A stretch of 64,000 nucleotides of DNA, from positions 3,162,001 to 3,226,000 of the forward strand of contig NZ_AP022593.1 of NCBI RefSeq assembly GCF_010731815.2, read 5' to 3'. The position numbers and the translations under genes are program-made. Positions 23,584-35,000 of the stretch are shown here, in pieces. The notes below the pieces were generated by a model. The model did not search any database. It saw only the letters and a list, made by a program, of their open reading frames with translations, and was not told where the DNA came from. This stretch comes from Mycolicibacterium arabiense (GTDB lineage Bacteria > Actinomycetota > Actinomycetes > Mycobacteriales > Mycobacteriaceae). Each line of letters begins with the position of its first letter. Position 1 is the first letter of the stretch.

Positions 23584-25572
23584 ATGGCTTCGCACGAAGC
23601 TCAACTGGAACGGCACGAATACGACGTCGTCGTCATCGGTGCCGGCGGCGCCGGACTACGGGCAGTAATCGAGGCACGCGAACGCGGACTGCGGGTCGCG
23701 GTCGTCACCAAGTCGCTGTTCGGCAAGGCGCACACGGTGATGGCCGAGGGCGGCTGCGCCGCTGCGATGAAGAACGCGAATGCCAAGGACACCTGGCAGA
23801 TCCACTTCGCCGACACCATGCGGGGCGGCAAGTTCCTGAACAACTGGCGGATGGCCGAACTGCACGCGCAGGAAGCCCCCGACCGGGTGTGGGAACTCGA
23901 GACCTACGGCGCGCTGTTCGACCGCACCAAGGACGGCAAGATCAGCCAGCGCAACTTCGGCGGGCACACCTACCCGCGGCTCGCGCACGTCGGCGACCGC
24001 ACGGGCCTGGAGATCATCCGCACGCTGCAGCACAAGATCGTCTCGCTGCAGCAGGAGGACAAGCGCGAACTCGGTGACTACGAGGCCCGCATCAAGGTCT
24101 TCCACGAATGCGCCATCACCGACCTGATCCTCGACAAGGGGCCGCGCGAGGAGTCGAGCGCACCCCACGAGGCCACCGGCGCGGACACGGGTCCGACGGG
24201 CAAGATCGCGGGTGCCTTCGGCTATTGGCGTGAGACCGGCAACTTCATCCTGCTGGAGGCGCCTGCGGTGGTGCTCGCGACCGGCGGCATCGGCAAGTCG
24301 TTCAAGGTGTCGTCGAACTCGTGGGAGTACACCGGCGACGGCCACGCGTTGGCGCTGCGCGCCGGGTCGACGCTGATCAACATGGAGTTCATCCAGTTCC
24401 ACCCGACCGGCATGGTCTGGCCGCTGTCGGTGAAGGGGATCCTGGTCACCGAGGGCGTACGCGGCGACGGCGGGGTGCTGAAGAACTCCGAAGGCAAGCG
24501 CTTCATGTTCGACTACATCCCCGAGGTCTTCAAGGGGCAGTACGCGGAGAGCGAGGAAGAGGCCGACAAGTGGTTGGCGGACAACGACTCCGCCCGTCGC
24601 ACACCCGACCTGCTCCCCCGCGACGAGGTCGCCCGCGCGATCGTCGCCGAGGTGAAGGCAGGCCGCGGCACCCCGCACGGCGGCGTCTACCTCGACATCG
24701 CCTCGCGCATGCCGACCGAGGAGATCAAGCGTCGACTGCCGTCGATGTACCACCAGTTCATCGAGCTGGCCGAGGTCGACATCACCAAGGACGAGATGGA
24801 GGTCGGCCCGACCTGCCACTACGTCATGGGTGGCATCGAGGTCGATCCCGACACGGGCGGCGCCGCGACGCCAGGGCTGTTCGCCGCAGGCGAGTGCTCC
24901 GGCGGCATGCACGGCAGCAACCGCCTCGGCGGGAACTCGCTGTCCGACCTGCTGGTGTTCGGCCGCCGCGCCGGGCTCGGCGCGTCCGATTACGTGCGGG
25001 CCCTGACCGACCGGCCCAAGGTGTCGCAGGAGGCGCTCGACGAGGCCACCAAGATGGCGTTGGCGCCGTTCGAGCCGCACGACAATCCCGAGAACCCGTA
25101 CACCCTGCACGCCGAACTGCAGGAGTCGATGAACGATCTCGTCGGCATCATCCGCAAGGAAGAGGAGATCGAGCAGGCGCTCGCCAAGCTCGACGAACTC
25201 AGGGGCCGGCTGCAGAACGTCGCCGTCGAGGGCGGCCACGTCTACAACCCCGGCTGGCATCTCGCGATCGACATGCGAAACATGCTGCTGGTCAGCGAAT
25301 GCGTGGCCAAGGCAGCGCTGCAGCGCACCGAGAGCCGCGGCGGACACACCCGCGACGACTACCCCGAGATGGACGCCAAGTGGCGCAACAAGCTGCTGGT
25401 GTGCCGGACCACCGACGCGGCGACCGCCGAGGCGATGGTCCCGCGCGTGACGGTGGAGGCCGAGGCGCAGGATCCGATGCGGCCCGACCTGCTGGAGTGC
25501 TTCGAACTGTCCGAGCTGGAGAAGTACTACACCGACGGCGAACTCCACGAGCACCCCCAACGGAAGGGCTGA
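23584..25572 (+). CDS. sdhA: Succinate dehydrogenase 1 flavoprotein subunit
   Basis: 662 residues, somewhat longer than classical SdhA as in Rv0248c. FAD-binding VVVIGAGGAGLRAVIEA at about 15-31; the covalent-flavin histidine region is KAHTVMAEGGCAAAMKN. Substrate-site blocks are FHPTGMVWPLSVKG and VTEGVRGDGGVL, and GECSGGMHGSNRLGGNSL closes the flavin domain. Oxidises succinate to fumarate. ATG at 23584 after a GAGGG; a TTG one codon earlier is in frame. Only one base separates its stop from sdhB, so the pair is coupled. Confidence 0.94.
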   Translation: MASHEAQLERHEYDVVVIGAGGAGLRAVIEARERGLRVAVVTKSLFGKAHTVMAEGGCAAAMKNANAKDTWQIHFADTMRGGKFLNNWRMAELHAQEAPDRVWELETYGALFDRTKDGKISQRNFGGHTYPRLAHVGDRTGLEIIRTLQHKIVSLQQEDKRELGDYEARIKVFHECAITDLILDKGPREESSAPHEATGADTGPTGKIAGAFGYWRETGNFILLEAPAVVLATGGIGKSFKVSSNSWEYTGDGHALALRAGSTLINMEFIQFHPTGMVWPLSVKGILVTEGVRGDGGVLKNSEGKRFMFDYIPEVFKGQYAESEEEADKWLADNDSARRTPDLLPRDEVARAIVAEVKAGRGTPHGGVYLDIASRMPTEEIKRRLPSMYHQFIELAEVDITKDEMEVGPTCHYVMGGIEVDPDTGGAATPGLFAAGECSGGMHGSNRLGGNSLSDLLVFGRRAGLGASDYVRALTDRPKVSQEALDEATKMALAPFEPHDNPENPYTLHAELQESMNDLVGIIRKEEEIEQALAKLDELRGRLQNVAVEGGHVYNPGWHLAIDMRNMLLVSECVAKAALQRTESRGGHTRDDYPEMDAKWRNKLLVCRTTDAATAEAMVPRVTVEAEAQDPMRPDLLECFELSELEKYYTDGELHEHPQRKG

Positions 25573-25573
25573 C

Positions 25574-26323
25574 ATGGCTTCCTACGATGCGAGCCTGCGG
25601 GTCTGGCGCGGCGACGACTCAGGCGGCGAGCTGAAGGACTACACCGTCGAGGTCAACGAGGGCGAGGTGGTGCTCGACATCATCCACCGCCTGCAGGCCA
25701 CGCAGGCCAACGACCTCGCCGTGCGGTGGAACTGCAAGGCAGGCAAGTGCGGATCGTGCTCGGCGGAGGTCAACGGCCGTCCCCGACTGCTATGCATGAC
25801 CCGCATGTCGACCTTCGGGGAGGACGAGACCGTCACCGTCACCCCGCTGCGGACATTCCCCGTGATGCGCGACCTGGTTACCGACGTGTCCTTCAACTAC
25901 GAGAAGGCGCGCGAGATCCCGTCGTTCACCCCACCGAAGGATCTGCAGCCGGGCGAGTACCGGATGCAGCAGGAGGACGTGAACCGGAGCCAAGAGTTCC
26001 GCAAGTGCATCGAGTGCTTCCTGTGCCAGAACGTCTGCCACGTGGTGCGTGATCACGAGGAGAACAAGCAGGCGTTCTCCGGGCCGCGGTACCTCATGCG
26101 CATCGCCGAGCTGGACATGCACCCGCTCGACGTCGCGGACCGCAAGGACATGGCGCAGGAAGAGCACGGGCTCGGCTACTGCAACATCACCAAGTGCTGC
26201 ACCGAGGTGTGCCCCGAGCACATCAAGATCACCGACAACGCGCTGATCCCGATGAAGGAACGCGTCGCCGACCGCAAGTACGACCCGATCGTGTGGTTGG
26301 GCAACAAGCTGTTCCGGCGGTAG
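25574..26323 (+). CDS. sdhB: Succinate dehydrogenase 1 iron-sulfur subunit
   Basis: 249 residues. N-terminal ferredoxin domain with the [2Fe-2S] ligands in NCKAGKCGSCSAEVNG and the later LLC. The C-terminal domain has C-x2-C-x2-C in CIECFLCQNVC for [4Fe-4S], and CCTEVCPEHI plus preceding cysteines for [3Fe-4S] and the other ligands. It transfers electrons from SdhA flavin to the membrane subunit. Last gene of the sdh1 operon (98-residue protein, sdhC, sdhA, sdhB) and followed by a perfect 19-bp hairpin. Confidence 0.94.
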   Translation: MASYDASLRVWRGDDSGGELKDYTVEVNEGEVVLDIIHRLQATQANDLAVRWNCKAGKCGSCSAEVNGRPRLLCMTRMSTFGEDETVTVTPLRTFPVMRDLVTDVSFNYEKAREIPSFTPPKDLQPGEYRMQQEDVNRSQEFRKCIECFLCQNVCHVVRDHEENKQAFSGPRYLMRIAELDMHPLDVADRKDMAQEEHGLGYCNITKCCTEVCPEHIKITDNALIPMKERVADRKYDPIVWLGNKLFRR

Positions 26324-26344
26324 CTGTTTGCCGGCAACGCCTCG

Positions 26345-26396
26345 AACGTGAAGCCAGCGTCACGCCCGCATACGGGGGTGACGCTGGCTTCACGTT
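26345..26396. terminator. Perfect 19-bp stem-loop downstream of sdhB
   Basis: AACGTGAAGCCAGCGTCAC at 26345-26363 is perfectly repeated in inverse at 26378-26396 around a 14-base loop that can pair further (CCCG/CGGG). It starts 21 bases past the sdhB stop. There is no U-tract, which is usual for mycobacterial terminators. Being symmetric it can act on both strands. Confidence 0.7.
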
Positions 26397-26481
26397 GGGA
26401 GTCTGCTGAGTCGCAGTTGGTCTTGATTCTTGCGGCGTACGCTCGAGAAAACGCAGCCAATCATCGACGAAGGGCGGCCTT

Positions 26482-26643
26482 GTGAGGACGAGAGAAACTC
26501 AGAGCGTCAACGACATTCGCACCGCGATTCGCGAACTCTCCACCCGGGCCGATCTGGCTCGCAAGGAGGGCAGGCCAGACGACGCCGCCGAACTCGACCG
26601 GCGCGTGCAGTACTACCGCGAGGAACTCGGCGCGCGGCCCTAG
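26482..26643 (+). CDS. Small soluble protein of unknown function (53 residues)
   Basis: GTG start at 26482, TAG at 26641-26643, giving a charged helical protein (NDIRTAIRELSTRADLARKE, then DAAELDRRVQYYREELGARP). The heptad-like spacing of Leu/Ile suggests a short coiled coil. It lies between the sdh1 hairpin and the convergent flavin reductase gene with 28 bases to the latter's stop. High charge and regular helical pattern make it look like a real gene, though only comparison would prove this. No function can be assigned. Confidence 0.6.
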   Translation: MRTRETQSVNDIRTAIRELSTRADLARKEGRPDDAAELDRRVQYYREELGARP

Positions 26644-26671
26644 CTCTCAGTACGACGAGCCTGCGCGCGGG

Positions 26672-27208
<537 letters not shown>

Positions 27209-28180
27209 CTACGCATAGCCGTGGGCTGCCGCCACGTCGGGGTGGGCCCGCAGCCTGCTCTTCCACGCGTTGCGGCCGTAGACCGCGAAGATCTCCTCGT
27301 TCGACGGGTCGGCGGTGACTCCCCGAGCCCGGTCGGCCAGTTCGGCGGGCAGCGTCAGCACCGGGAGTCGGGCGTCGAGTCGGGGATTGAAGAAGTAGGG
27401 CACCGAGATTCGTTCCCGCGTGCTCAGCGCGACGCGGTGCTCGGTCGCCCGCAGATACCCGCCGCTGGCGATCTCCAGCATCTCGCCGATGTTGACGATG
27501 AACGCGCCGGGCAGTGGGTCGACGTCGATCCAGTCGCCTGTCACGTCTCGCACCTGCAGACCGCGGCTCCCTGGTTCGGCGAGCAGGAGCGTCAGGGCTC
27601 CGGCATCGCGGTGGGCGCCGACGCCCTGGGGCGAATCGGCCTGCGCGGGATAGCGCACGATCTTGATGAGCGTGGCGGGCGTCTCGGCGAACGCCGCGTC
27701 GAAGACGTCCTCGGGGGCGCCGAGCGACGCCGCCCAGTGCCGCAGCAGCGTGCGACCGACGTCGGCCAGCGCGGCATCCCACTCCGCGATGACGCCCGGC
27801 AGCTCGGGCAGCGCGGACGGCCACTGATTCGGCCCCTGCAGCCGCAGGTACGGCTCGGACGGATCGGCGAGCGGGACGCGCTCGGGGCCGATGTCGATCT
27901 GTTCGCGCCAGTCGACGGTGCCGCCGGTCAGCTCCCCGCCCAGCCGCGTGTAGCCGCGGAAGTGCGGGCTGCGCACCATCGCGACCGCGTCCTTCTCGGC
28001 CTGCGGCAGCGCGAACAGGCGACGCGCCTCGGTCAGCACGCGCTCGGTCAGCTCGGCCGGGACGCCGTGCCCGGTGAGGAGGAAGAAGCCGACCTCGTGC
28101 GCGACGTCGCGCAACCGGGCGCGCAGCGTCGCGGGGTCGTCGCCGAGATCGACGACGGGCAGCGAGGTCGTGTGCACCAT
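27209..28180 (-). CDS. 2-oxoglutarate/Fe(II)-dependent dioxygenase (isopenicillin N synthase-like)
   Basis: 323 residues. The N-terminal DIOX_N part (LPVVDLGDDPATLRARLRDV, EVGFFLLTGHGVP) is followed by the double-stranded beta-helix core. Iron ligands are visible as H-x-D in GAHRDAGALTLLL and a distal His in RATEHRVAL, with the RxS (RERIS) co-substrate motif. Such enzymes hydroxylate, desaturate or cyclise small molecules. ATG at 28178-28180 was chosen because GGAG lies nine bases upstream; the frame is open much further without ribosome site. It starts 121 bases from the divergent sap gene. Substrate unknown; no proof that it belongs to the TPP locus. Confidence 0.82.
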   Translation of the reverse strand: MVHTTSLPVVDLGDDPATLRARLRDVAHEVGFFLLTGHGVPAELTERVLTEARRLFALPQAEKDAVAMVRSPHFRGYTRLGGELTGGTVDWREQIDIGPERVPLADPSEPYLRLQGPNQWPSALPELPGVIAEWDAALADVGRTLLRHWAASLGAPEDVFDAAFAETPATLIKIVRYPAQADSPQGVGAHRDAGALTLLLAEPGSRGLQVRDVTGDWIDVDPLPGAFIVNIGEMLEIASGGYLRATEHRVALSTRERISVPYFFNPRLDARLPVLTLPAELADRARGVTADPSNEEIFAVYGRNAWKSRLRAHPDVAAAHGYA

Positions 28181-28301
28181 GCTCACTCGCTCCATGCTCC
28201 CCCGTACCGCCGGGTCCCGCCAGCGTCCGGATCTGCCTGATCGGAAGCCGGGATCGGAGGTCCCGGACGGTCGGCCCGTTGCCGGTAACGTGTCGCCCAC
28301 C

Positions 28302-28973
28302 ATGTGGATCCCGCTCCTGATGATGGCCGTCGCGGTCAGTCTGGAGCCGTTCCGGATCGGCATGACGGTGCTCGCGATCAACCGGCCGCGGCCCGCACTG
28401 CAGCTGCTCGCGTTCCTGGCCGGCGGTTTCGTCATGGGCACCACGGTCGGCGTCGTCGTGCTGTTCGTGCTGCGGCCCGCCCTCGGGTCGGCCCACTTCA
28501 CGCTGCCTCGCGTGCAGATCGTCGTCGGCCTGGTGCTGCTGGTCAACGCCGCGTTGGTCGCCGCGGGCCTGCTGAGCCGGTCGAAGACGACGAGCGGGGG
28601 GTTGACCGACCGGATACCGGCGTCGATCTCGGGCCGCGCCCGGCGACTGCTGAACGGCGGTTCACTGTGGACGGCAGGCGTCGCGGGCCTCGGCATCGCG
28701 CTGCCGTCGATCGACTACGTCGCCGCGCTGGCGCTCATCGTCGCGTCCGGCGCCACCGCGGCAACGCAATTCGGCGCGCTGCTGCTGTTCAACGTGGTGG
28801 CGTTCGCGCTCGTCGAGATCCCGCTGCTGTGCTACCTGGTCGCCCCGGACCGCACCCGCTCGATGCTCGCCGCGCTCTACGACTGGCTGCGCGCTCAGGG
28901 CAGGCGCGGGGTGGCCGTGCTGTTGGCGGTCGTCGGGTGCGCGCTGGTCGGCGTGGGCTTTGCCGGCCTGTAG
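28302..28973 (+). CDS. sap: Sap/GAP-family membrane protein of the TPP locus
   Basis: 223 residues, about six membrane segments. It matches the GAP ('Sap', sulfolipid-1-addressing) family, small membrane proteins that assist MmpL transporters in moving glycolipids to the surface: WIPLLMMAVAVSLEPFRIG at the start, FLAGGFVMGTTVGVVVL, GIALPSIDYVAALALIVASG. It is convergent with the PE-PPE gene (six bases between stops), as the corresponding gene of the M. smegmatis TPP locus. ATG at 28302; an in-frame GTG at 28290 is an alternative start. Likely partner of MmpL10 in export of the trehalose lipid. Confidence 0.83.
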   Translation: MWIPLLMMAVAVSLEPFRIGMTVLAINRPRPALQLLAFLAGGFVMGTTVGVVVLFVLRPALGSAHFTLPRVQIVVGLVLLVNAALVAAGLLSRSKTTSGGLTDRIPASISGRARRLLNGGSLWTAGVAGLGIALPSIDYVAALALIVASGATAATQFGALLLFNVVAFALVEIPLLCYLVAPDRTRSMLAALYDWLRAQGRRGVAVLLAVVGCALVGVGFAGL

Positions 28974-28979
28974 CAGCGC

Positions 28980-30125
28980 CTAGGGCTGCGCCTGGCTGTT
29001 CAGCACGTACTGCATGCCTGCGAGGAGCTGCGACACCGGATCCGAACCGCCGCCGAAGGCCGCGTTCGTGGCGGGCGCGGTGACCTCCGCCGGGTCGTAG
29101 CCGTTGACCGGGTCCACCGTGATCGGCGCGGTCAGCGGATCGTCGTTGCGCGAGTAGCCCGCGTCGACCATCGGCTGCAACACCGCGTCGAGCCGGTTCA
29201 GCGTCTCGGCCGGGACTCCGAGGTACTTGAACGGAAGCACCAGCGGCAGGTGCTCCTCCGGGATCATGTACGTGGTGGTCTTCGCGCCGCGCGAGTTGAC
29301 CGTCGTCCGAACGTTCTGCGGCGGCACCATGCTCGGGTTGGTGAAGGCCACCGCGGTGTGGCCGGTCGCGAGGCCGACGATCGCGTTGGCGACGCTCATC
29401 CAGTTGTCCGGCCGGTCCGGCCAGTCGGCGATGCTGTCGTAGGCGGAGACGAACTTGTACGTGTCGTACTGGCTCTCGACCGGGGCCGGGATGCGGTAGT
29501 CCAGCGAAGGAACGACGGCGCCGACCGGGAACATCTGGGTCAGGAAGCTCTCGCCGAACGCGTGCTTGCCGACCGGGTTGCCGTACGTGGCGAAGCTCAA
29601 CTGGTCCGGTGGCGGAGCGGCCGGGTCGTACGCCAGCCGCGCCTGGACGTCGTCGAGCACCGACGCACCCTCGGAGAGTCCGATGACCGTGCCGGGGCCT
29701 CCCGCGCGGATGGCCTGAATGAGGTTGGGCCCGCCGACGTCGATGGACTCGCCGTAGCTCGGACCGTCGATGCCCAGGCCCGGGAAGCCGTCGTCGAGGC
29801 GGCCGATGCCGGGGAACAGCCGTTCCAGGGTGTGGCCCTGCACCTGGCCCGCGGGGTAGTCGACGATCTGGCGGTCGAGGCCGGGGAACCATTCGGCGCC
29901 GGTGCGCATGATGTATTCGTCGTACGGGATGCCGAGCACGTGCGCGCCGCCCAGGGCGTAGGCCCTGCCGGGGGTGCCGATCGGCGGCGGCCCCTGCGGT
30001 CCGGCACCGGGGACGGGAGGCGGCGGCGGAACCGGAGTGTCGTCGGCCGCTGCGGTGCCCAAGCCGAGGACGCCTGCGGCGCCGATGGTCGCGGAAGCCG
30101 TGCCAAGGGCGAGAAGTCGCTTCAT
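28980..30125 (-). CDS. pe: Secreted PE-PPE-domain acyltransferase of the TPP locus
   Basis: 381 residues. Signal peptide at 1-27 (MKRLLALGT, hydrophobic core, then GTAAADD), a proline-rich linker ([10 protein letters not shown]), then a PE-PPE (PF08237) alpha/beta-hydrolase domain with nucleophile Ser151 in GLSEG. No PE or PPE N-terminal domain is present; the name comes from the C-terminal hydrolase family. In M. smegmatis and M. abscessus the homologue acts outside the inner membrane in the final acylation that forms trehalose polyphleates. ATG at 30123-30125; the frame is open upstream but the signal sequence fixes the start. Same strand as fadD23, 86 bases downstream of it. Confidence 0.88.
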   Translation of the reverse strand: MKRLLALGTASATIGAAGVLGLGTAAADDTPVPPPPPVPGAGPQGPPPIGTPGRAYALGGAHVLGIPYDEYIMRTGAEWFPGLDRQIVDYPAGQVQGHTLERLFPGIGRLDDGFPGLGIDGPSYGESIDVGGPNLIQAIRAGGPGTVIGLSEGASVLDDVQARLAYDPAAPPPDQLSFATYGNPVGKHAFGESFLTQMFPVGAVVPSLDYRIPAPVESQYDTYKFVSAYDSIADWPDRPDNWMSVANAIVGLATGHTAVAFTNPSMVPPQNVRTTVNSRGAKTTTYMIPEEHLPLVLPFKYLGVPAETLNRLDAVLQPMVDAGYSRNDDPLTAPITVDPVNGYDPAEVTAPATNAAFGGGSDPVSQLLAGMQYVLNSQAQP

Positions 30126-30211
30126 GAGGTTCTCACACTTCGCTCCCAGCCCTGCTCGACGCCCTGCCTCGGGTCCCGACCTTACAGCGGGTCGCGCGCC
30201 ATCGGCGGGGC

Positions 30212-31987
30212 TCACGCGTCGAGCCGGACGAACTGGTTCTGGCGGTACTGCTCGACGCAGGCGACACGCCGGATCTTCCCGCTCGTCGTCGTGGGAATCG
30301 ATCCGGGCGGCACCAGGACGAGATCGCCCACGTTCAGGCCGTGTGCGTTGGATATCGCCGAGGTGACGTCGGTCTTTACCTCGCTGAGCCACCGCGGTAA
30401 GTCCTCGTCGCTTCGTTCCTTGAGTTCGATGACGGTGACCAGCTCTTCGGCACTCTTGGTCGGCACCGATATCGCGGCGACCCGGCCGCGGGTGATCTGT
30501 TGGACCGTCGCCTCGATGTCTTCGGGATGGTGGTTGCGGCCGCGGATGATCAGCAGGTCCTTGATGCGGCCGACGATGAACAACTCGCCGTCCGATACGA
30601 AGCCCAGATCGCCCGTTCGCAGCCACGGCCCCTCCGGCGTGCCGGGCGACGGGTCGGCGAGCGTGGCGCCGAAGCACTGCTGCTCGTCTGGCGGCCTGTT
30701 CCAGTAACCGGTTGCGACGTTGTCGCCGTGCACCCAGATCTCGCCCACCACGTCCGGCGCGCACTGCCGGTGGGTGTCGACGTCGACGATCCGCACCGTT
30801 GGCGACTGCGGCAGGTCGTAGCGCGCCAGCGAGGTGCCCTTGCGGGCCGCGCACGGCTGGACCCGGCCTGCGCCCAGTTCGTCGGCGTCGAAGTACGACG
30901 CGGGTGCATCCTCACTCCAGGTGCCCGCCGCCACGAAGACCGTCGCCTCCGCCAGACCGTAGGCCGGACGGAGCATGTGATCTCGAAAGTCGAAGTGCGC
31001 GAACCGATCCGAGAATCGCTCCAGGGTGGCCGGCTCGACGCGTTCGGCACCGTTGATGATGCCGTGCACCCCACCGAGGTCGAGGCCTGCGATGTCGCCG
31101 TCGGTGGTCTTGCGGGCGGCGAGGTCGAACGCGAAGTTGGGGGCCGCCGAGAACGCGCGGCGGTTCTCGGCCAGGGCGCGTATCCATCGAGACGGCTTCT
31201 CCAGGAACGCAACTGGGCTCATCAGCGCCGCGGGATGGCCGCTGAGGATGGGTGCGCACACGCCCAGGACGAGGCCCATGTCGTGGTAGAAGGGCAGCCA
31301 CGACACGAACGTCGCGTCACCGGCCGGCACGGGGTTCGCGCCCGCGAGGAACGTGCGCATGATCTGCTCGAAGTTCGCCTGCAGGTTCAGGTGCGAGATC
31401 ATGACCCCGGCCGGTAGCCGGGTCGAACCCGAGCTGTACTGCAGGTAGGCCGTTTCGGGGAAGTCGGCGGTCGTCGCGATGGGTTCGCCCGGCGTGCCGT
31501 CGAGGTCCATCGCGTCGATCGCCACGATCTTCGGCGCGGCGTCCACGCGTGCCTGATCACCACCTGCTCGATCGACGTAGTCGCCGACGTCCTGTGCCGA
31601 GGCCGACGTGGTGAGGACGACCGAGGGCTGGGCGTCGGCCAGGACCGAACTCACCCGGTCGTGGGTCGAGCCGCGGTGCGGCAGCGGTAGCGGCACGGCG
31701 ACGAGCCCCGCCTGCATGCTGCCCAGGAATGCCAGGACGTACTCAAGGCCCTGGGGTGCCAGGATCACCGCCCTGTCGCCGATCGACCCGTGTAGCCGAA
31801 TCTCGCGTGCCACGTTCATGACTCGGCGCGACAGCTGCGACCACGTGAGCGTCTCGGCGACGCCTGCGGAATCCCGGTCGTAGTCGGTGAACGTGAAGGC
31901 GACGTCGTCGGGGCGCAGGCTGGCGCGCCCGTGCAGCACCGAGAGGATCGACGACTGGGACACCGTCGATGAAGGCACTGTCGTCAC
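30212..31987 (-). CDS. fadD23: Fatty-acyl-AMP ligase (FadD23 type) of the TPP locus
   Basis: 591 residues. AMP-binding enzyme with the phosphate loop [11 protein letters not shown] (about 184-194), [18 protein letters not shown] near the C-terminal hinge and [17 protein letters not shown]. Length and sequence class fit FAAL proteins, which activate fatty acids to acyl-AMP and load them on a polyketide synthase instead of making acyl-CoA. GTG at 31985-31987 was chosen since GGAGG lies seven bases upstream; the frame extends another 25 codons without support. Located between pe and mmpL10; it would supply the starter for Pks. Confidence 0.9.
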   Translation of the reverse strand: MTTVPSSTVSQSSILSVLHGRASLRPDDVAFTFTDYDRDSAGVAETLTWSQLSRRVMNVAREIRLHGSIGDRAVILAPQGLEYVLAFLGSMQAGLVAVPLPLPHRGSTHDRVSSVLADAQPSVVLTTSASAQDVGDYVDRAGGDQARVDAAPKIVAIDAMDLDGTPGEPIATTADFPETAYLQYSSGSTRLPAGVMISHLNLQANFEQIMRTFLAGANPVPAGDATFVSWLPFYHDMGLVLGVCAPILSGHPAALMSPVAFLEKPSRWIRALAENRRAFSAAPNFAFDLAARKTTDGDIAGLDLGGVHGIINGAERVEPATLERFSDRFAHFDFRDHMLRPAYGLAEATVFVAAGTWSEDAPASYFDADELGAGRVQPCAARKGTSLARYDLPQSPTVRIVDVDTHRQCAPDVVGEIWVHGDNVATGYWNRPPDEQQCFGATLADPSPGTPEGPWLRTGDLGFVSDGELFIVGRIKDLLIIRGRNHHPEDIEATVQQITRGRVAAISVPTKSAEELVTVIELKERSDEDLPRWLSEVKTDVTSAISNAHGLNVGDLVLVPPGSIPTTTSGKIRRVACVEQYRQNQFVRLDA

Positions 31988-32092
31988 CTCGCGTCCTCCA
32001 CGCTCGGTGGAGGGAGTTCGCTCATCCCCATCAGGCCCCTCCGCTTCGATTCGTAGTTTCACACATTCGGCCCGGTGCGCGCTTCCCAGCCG

Positions 32093-35000
32093 CTACTGGA
32101 CGGGTTCGGCCGGCGACTGGACCTGCGACGACGGCGGCGACTGCCGCACGCCCATCCGCGACGGCCACCAGTTGGCCCGCCCGACCAGGGTGGCGATCGC
32201 AGGCACCGTGATCGTGCGCACCACGAAGGTGTCGAGCAGGATTCCCACCCCGATCACGAAGCCGCCCTGGATCACGATCCCGATGCTCGAGAACAGCAGG
32301 CCTGCCATCGAGGCCGCGAAGATCAGCCCCGCCGCGGTGATCACACCGCCCGTCGAACTCAGGGTGCGGATGATGCCGTAGCGCACGCTGTGCGGAGACT
32401 CGTCGCGCATGCGCGAGACGAAGAGCATGTTGTAGTCGGCGCCCACTGCGACCAACACGACGAACGCCAACGGCGGCACGCTCCAGTGCAACTGCTCGCC
32501 GAGTAGGTACTGGAACGTCAGGATGCCGATCCCGATCGCCGCGAAGTAGGACACCACCACCGAGCCGACGAGATACAGCGGCGCGATCACCGAACGCAAC
32601 AGCAACATCAGGGTCAGCAGGACGACGATGATGGTCGCGATGATGATGAAGCGAATGTCCTGCTGGTAGTAGTCGCGCGTATCGCGCAACGCGGCAGGTA
32701 GTCCGCCCATCGATATCGTCGCGTCGGCGAGCGTGGTGTTCGGCTGGGCACCCCTGGCGACGTCACCGATCTGGTTGACCTGATCCATCGCCTCCGAGCT
32801 GAACGGGTTGAGTTCGGTCTGCACCAGATACCGGACGGAACGGCCGTCCGGTGAGATGTACGCCTTGGCCGCCTTCTGGAAGTCAGACAGGTTCAGCACC
32901 TCGGGTGGGATGTTGAACCCGGCCTGCGCAGGGTCGCCTGCGTTGCTCCGCATGTTCAGCAGGAACGTCGATGCCTCGTTCAGGCCGGCGGCGATCACCT
33001 TCACCTGCTCGACGAGTTCGTCCACACCGTTGGCCACGTCGCGGCTGCCGCCTGCCAGCCGGTTGGCGCCCTGCTGCAACTCGCGCAAGCCGGCCTGCGG
33101 GCCGCCGGGCCGGTCGAGTCCCATGGCCTTGACGGCCTTGTTGGCGCTGGTGAGGGCGGCGTTGAGCTTCTTCACCGTCGCGTTGAGCGATTCCTTGTCG
33201 TCGACGCTCTGGAGTTCTCCGGCCAGCTGGTTGATCTGGTCGAGGCTGCCGTCGTTGTCCGCGTCGACGAGCCGCTGGAACTGCATGCGGGTGTCGCGGC
33301 AGGAGGGATTGGCGTCGCAGATCTGATTGCCCTGCAGCGCTGCGAGCACCGGGCCGATCCAGGCGAAGACGTTCTTGACCGCCGCGAAGTTCACGCCCAT
33401 GGAGTTGGCGAGCGCGTTCACGCTGGCGACCAGTTTCGCCGCGACCTCGACGTCGCGCACCAGCTTGTCGCCGTTGTCCTCGGTTCGGACGGCGGACAAC
33501 GTGTCGACCAGGCCCTGGATGCTGGGCGCTATCTGGTTGATCTGGGTGCGCACGTCGGCGAGGCTCTCGGCCATCGTGTCGGCCCCGGCGGCGAGCCGGT
33601 TGAGATCGCCGCTGCGCTGGCCGATCAGGGCCGACCCGCCCGCGAGCCGGTCACCGACGATGCCGGCCTGGAACGTGGCCCGGAATTCCGGCGGCACCTC
33701 GCCGAGGGGCCGGGTGATGCCGCTGACCATGCCGATGTCGGGGAGCTGCTCGACGCGTGAGGCCAGCTGCTCCAGGTCCGCCAGGGCTCGTGGCGTGCGC
33801 AGGTCGTGGGGCGACTGGATGAGGATGTACTCGGGGATGGAGTGGCTGATCGGGAAGTGGCGCTCGAGCGCCGCGTACCCGATCGAACTGGGCGCCGACG
33901 CCTCCACGACCTTGCGGTCGTCGTAGTTGTAGCGGGCGAAGATCGAGAGCCCGGCCAGCAGCGCGAGGACGAGCAGGCTCGCGACCAGGTGGGTCACCGG
34001 CCGGCGGACGATCCGGATGCCCGAACGCCGCCAGAACGCGGTGGTCAGTTCACGCCGTGGCTTGACCCAGCCGCGCGGCCCGGCGAGCACCAGGATCGCG
34101 GGCAGCAGGGTCACTCCGGCGAGGTAGGCGACGCCGATTCCGATCGCCGACGACACCCCGACGGTCTTGAACACGCCCATCTTCGCGAAACTCAGCAGCA
34201 GGAACGTGAGCCCCACGGTGATGGCCGATGCGGTGATGACCTTTCCGATCGACGCCATCGCCGCCTTGACCGCGGCGTCGTACTCGGCGCCCGATCGCAG
34301 ATAGTCGTGGTAGCGGCTGATGAGGAAGACGGCATAGTCGGTTCCGGCACCGGCGATGATCGCGCTGAGGAACACGATGGACTGGTTGGAGACGCCTGCG
34401 CCCGTCAGATGGGAGTAACCGGCCACCACTGCTTGGGCGACCACGAGCGACGAGCCGATCGTGACGAGCGGCAGCAGCATTGTGACCACGTTGCGGTACA
34501 CCAGCAGCAGGACGGCGAGCACCAGGAAGGCGATCGCGAGTTCGATCGGCAGACGGTCCTGCTCGCCCGCGACCGTCAGGTCGGCGACGGTCGCCGCGGG
34601 CCCGGTGAGGTGAACGTCGAGCGGACTGTCTGCGACGCTGCGTTCGACGACGTCGGCCACCCGGTTGAACGCGTCGAAGGCCTGCGGCGTCCCCAGCTCC
34701 CCCGCCAGGCTCACCGGCAACACCCAGGTCGTCTTGTCCTCGCTCGTCAGGAACGGCCGCAGCTGAGGCGTGGCGACGAAGTCCTGGACCGACACGACGT
34801 CGCGCACGTCGTCGCGCACCGCGTCGACGAGCTTGCGGTACGTCGCCTCGTCGGCGGGTTCCAGCCCGTTCTCGTTGATCAGCGCGACCAGCAGGAGGTT
34901 GTCGTTGCCCGGTTCCTGGAACGCCTCGGTCATCTTCCTGGCGGTGACGCTCGACGGCGCGTCGCTGGGGAGGATGGCGAGCGGATTGCGCTGCGCCATC

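Noticed and set aside
23656..25575. 639-codon minus-strand frame over sdhA
   Set aside because: sdhA has all expected motifs on the plus strand; the antisense translation has no recognisable domain.
30126..30854. Upstream extension of the PE-PPE protein frame into fadD23
   Set aside because: The signal peptide at 30125 defines the N-terminus; the extension overlaps fadD23 coding sequence.
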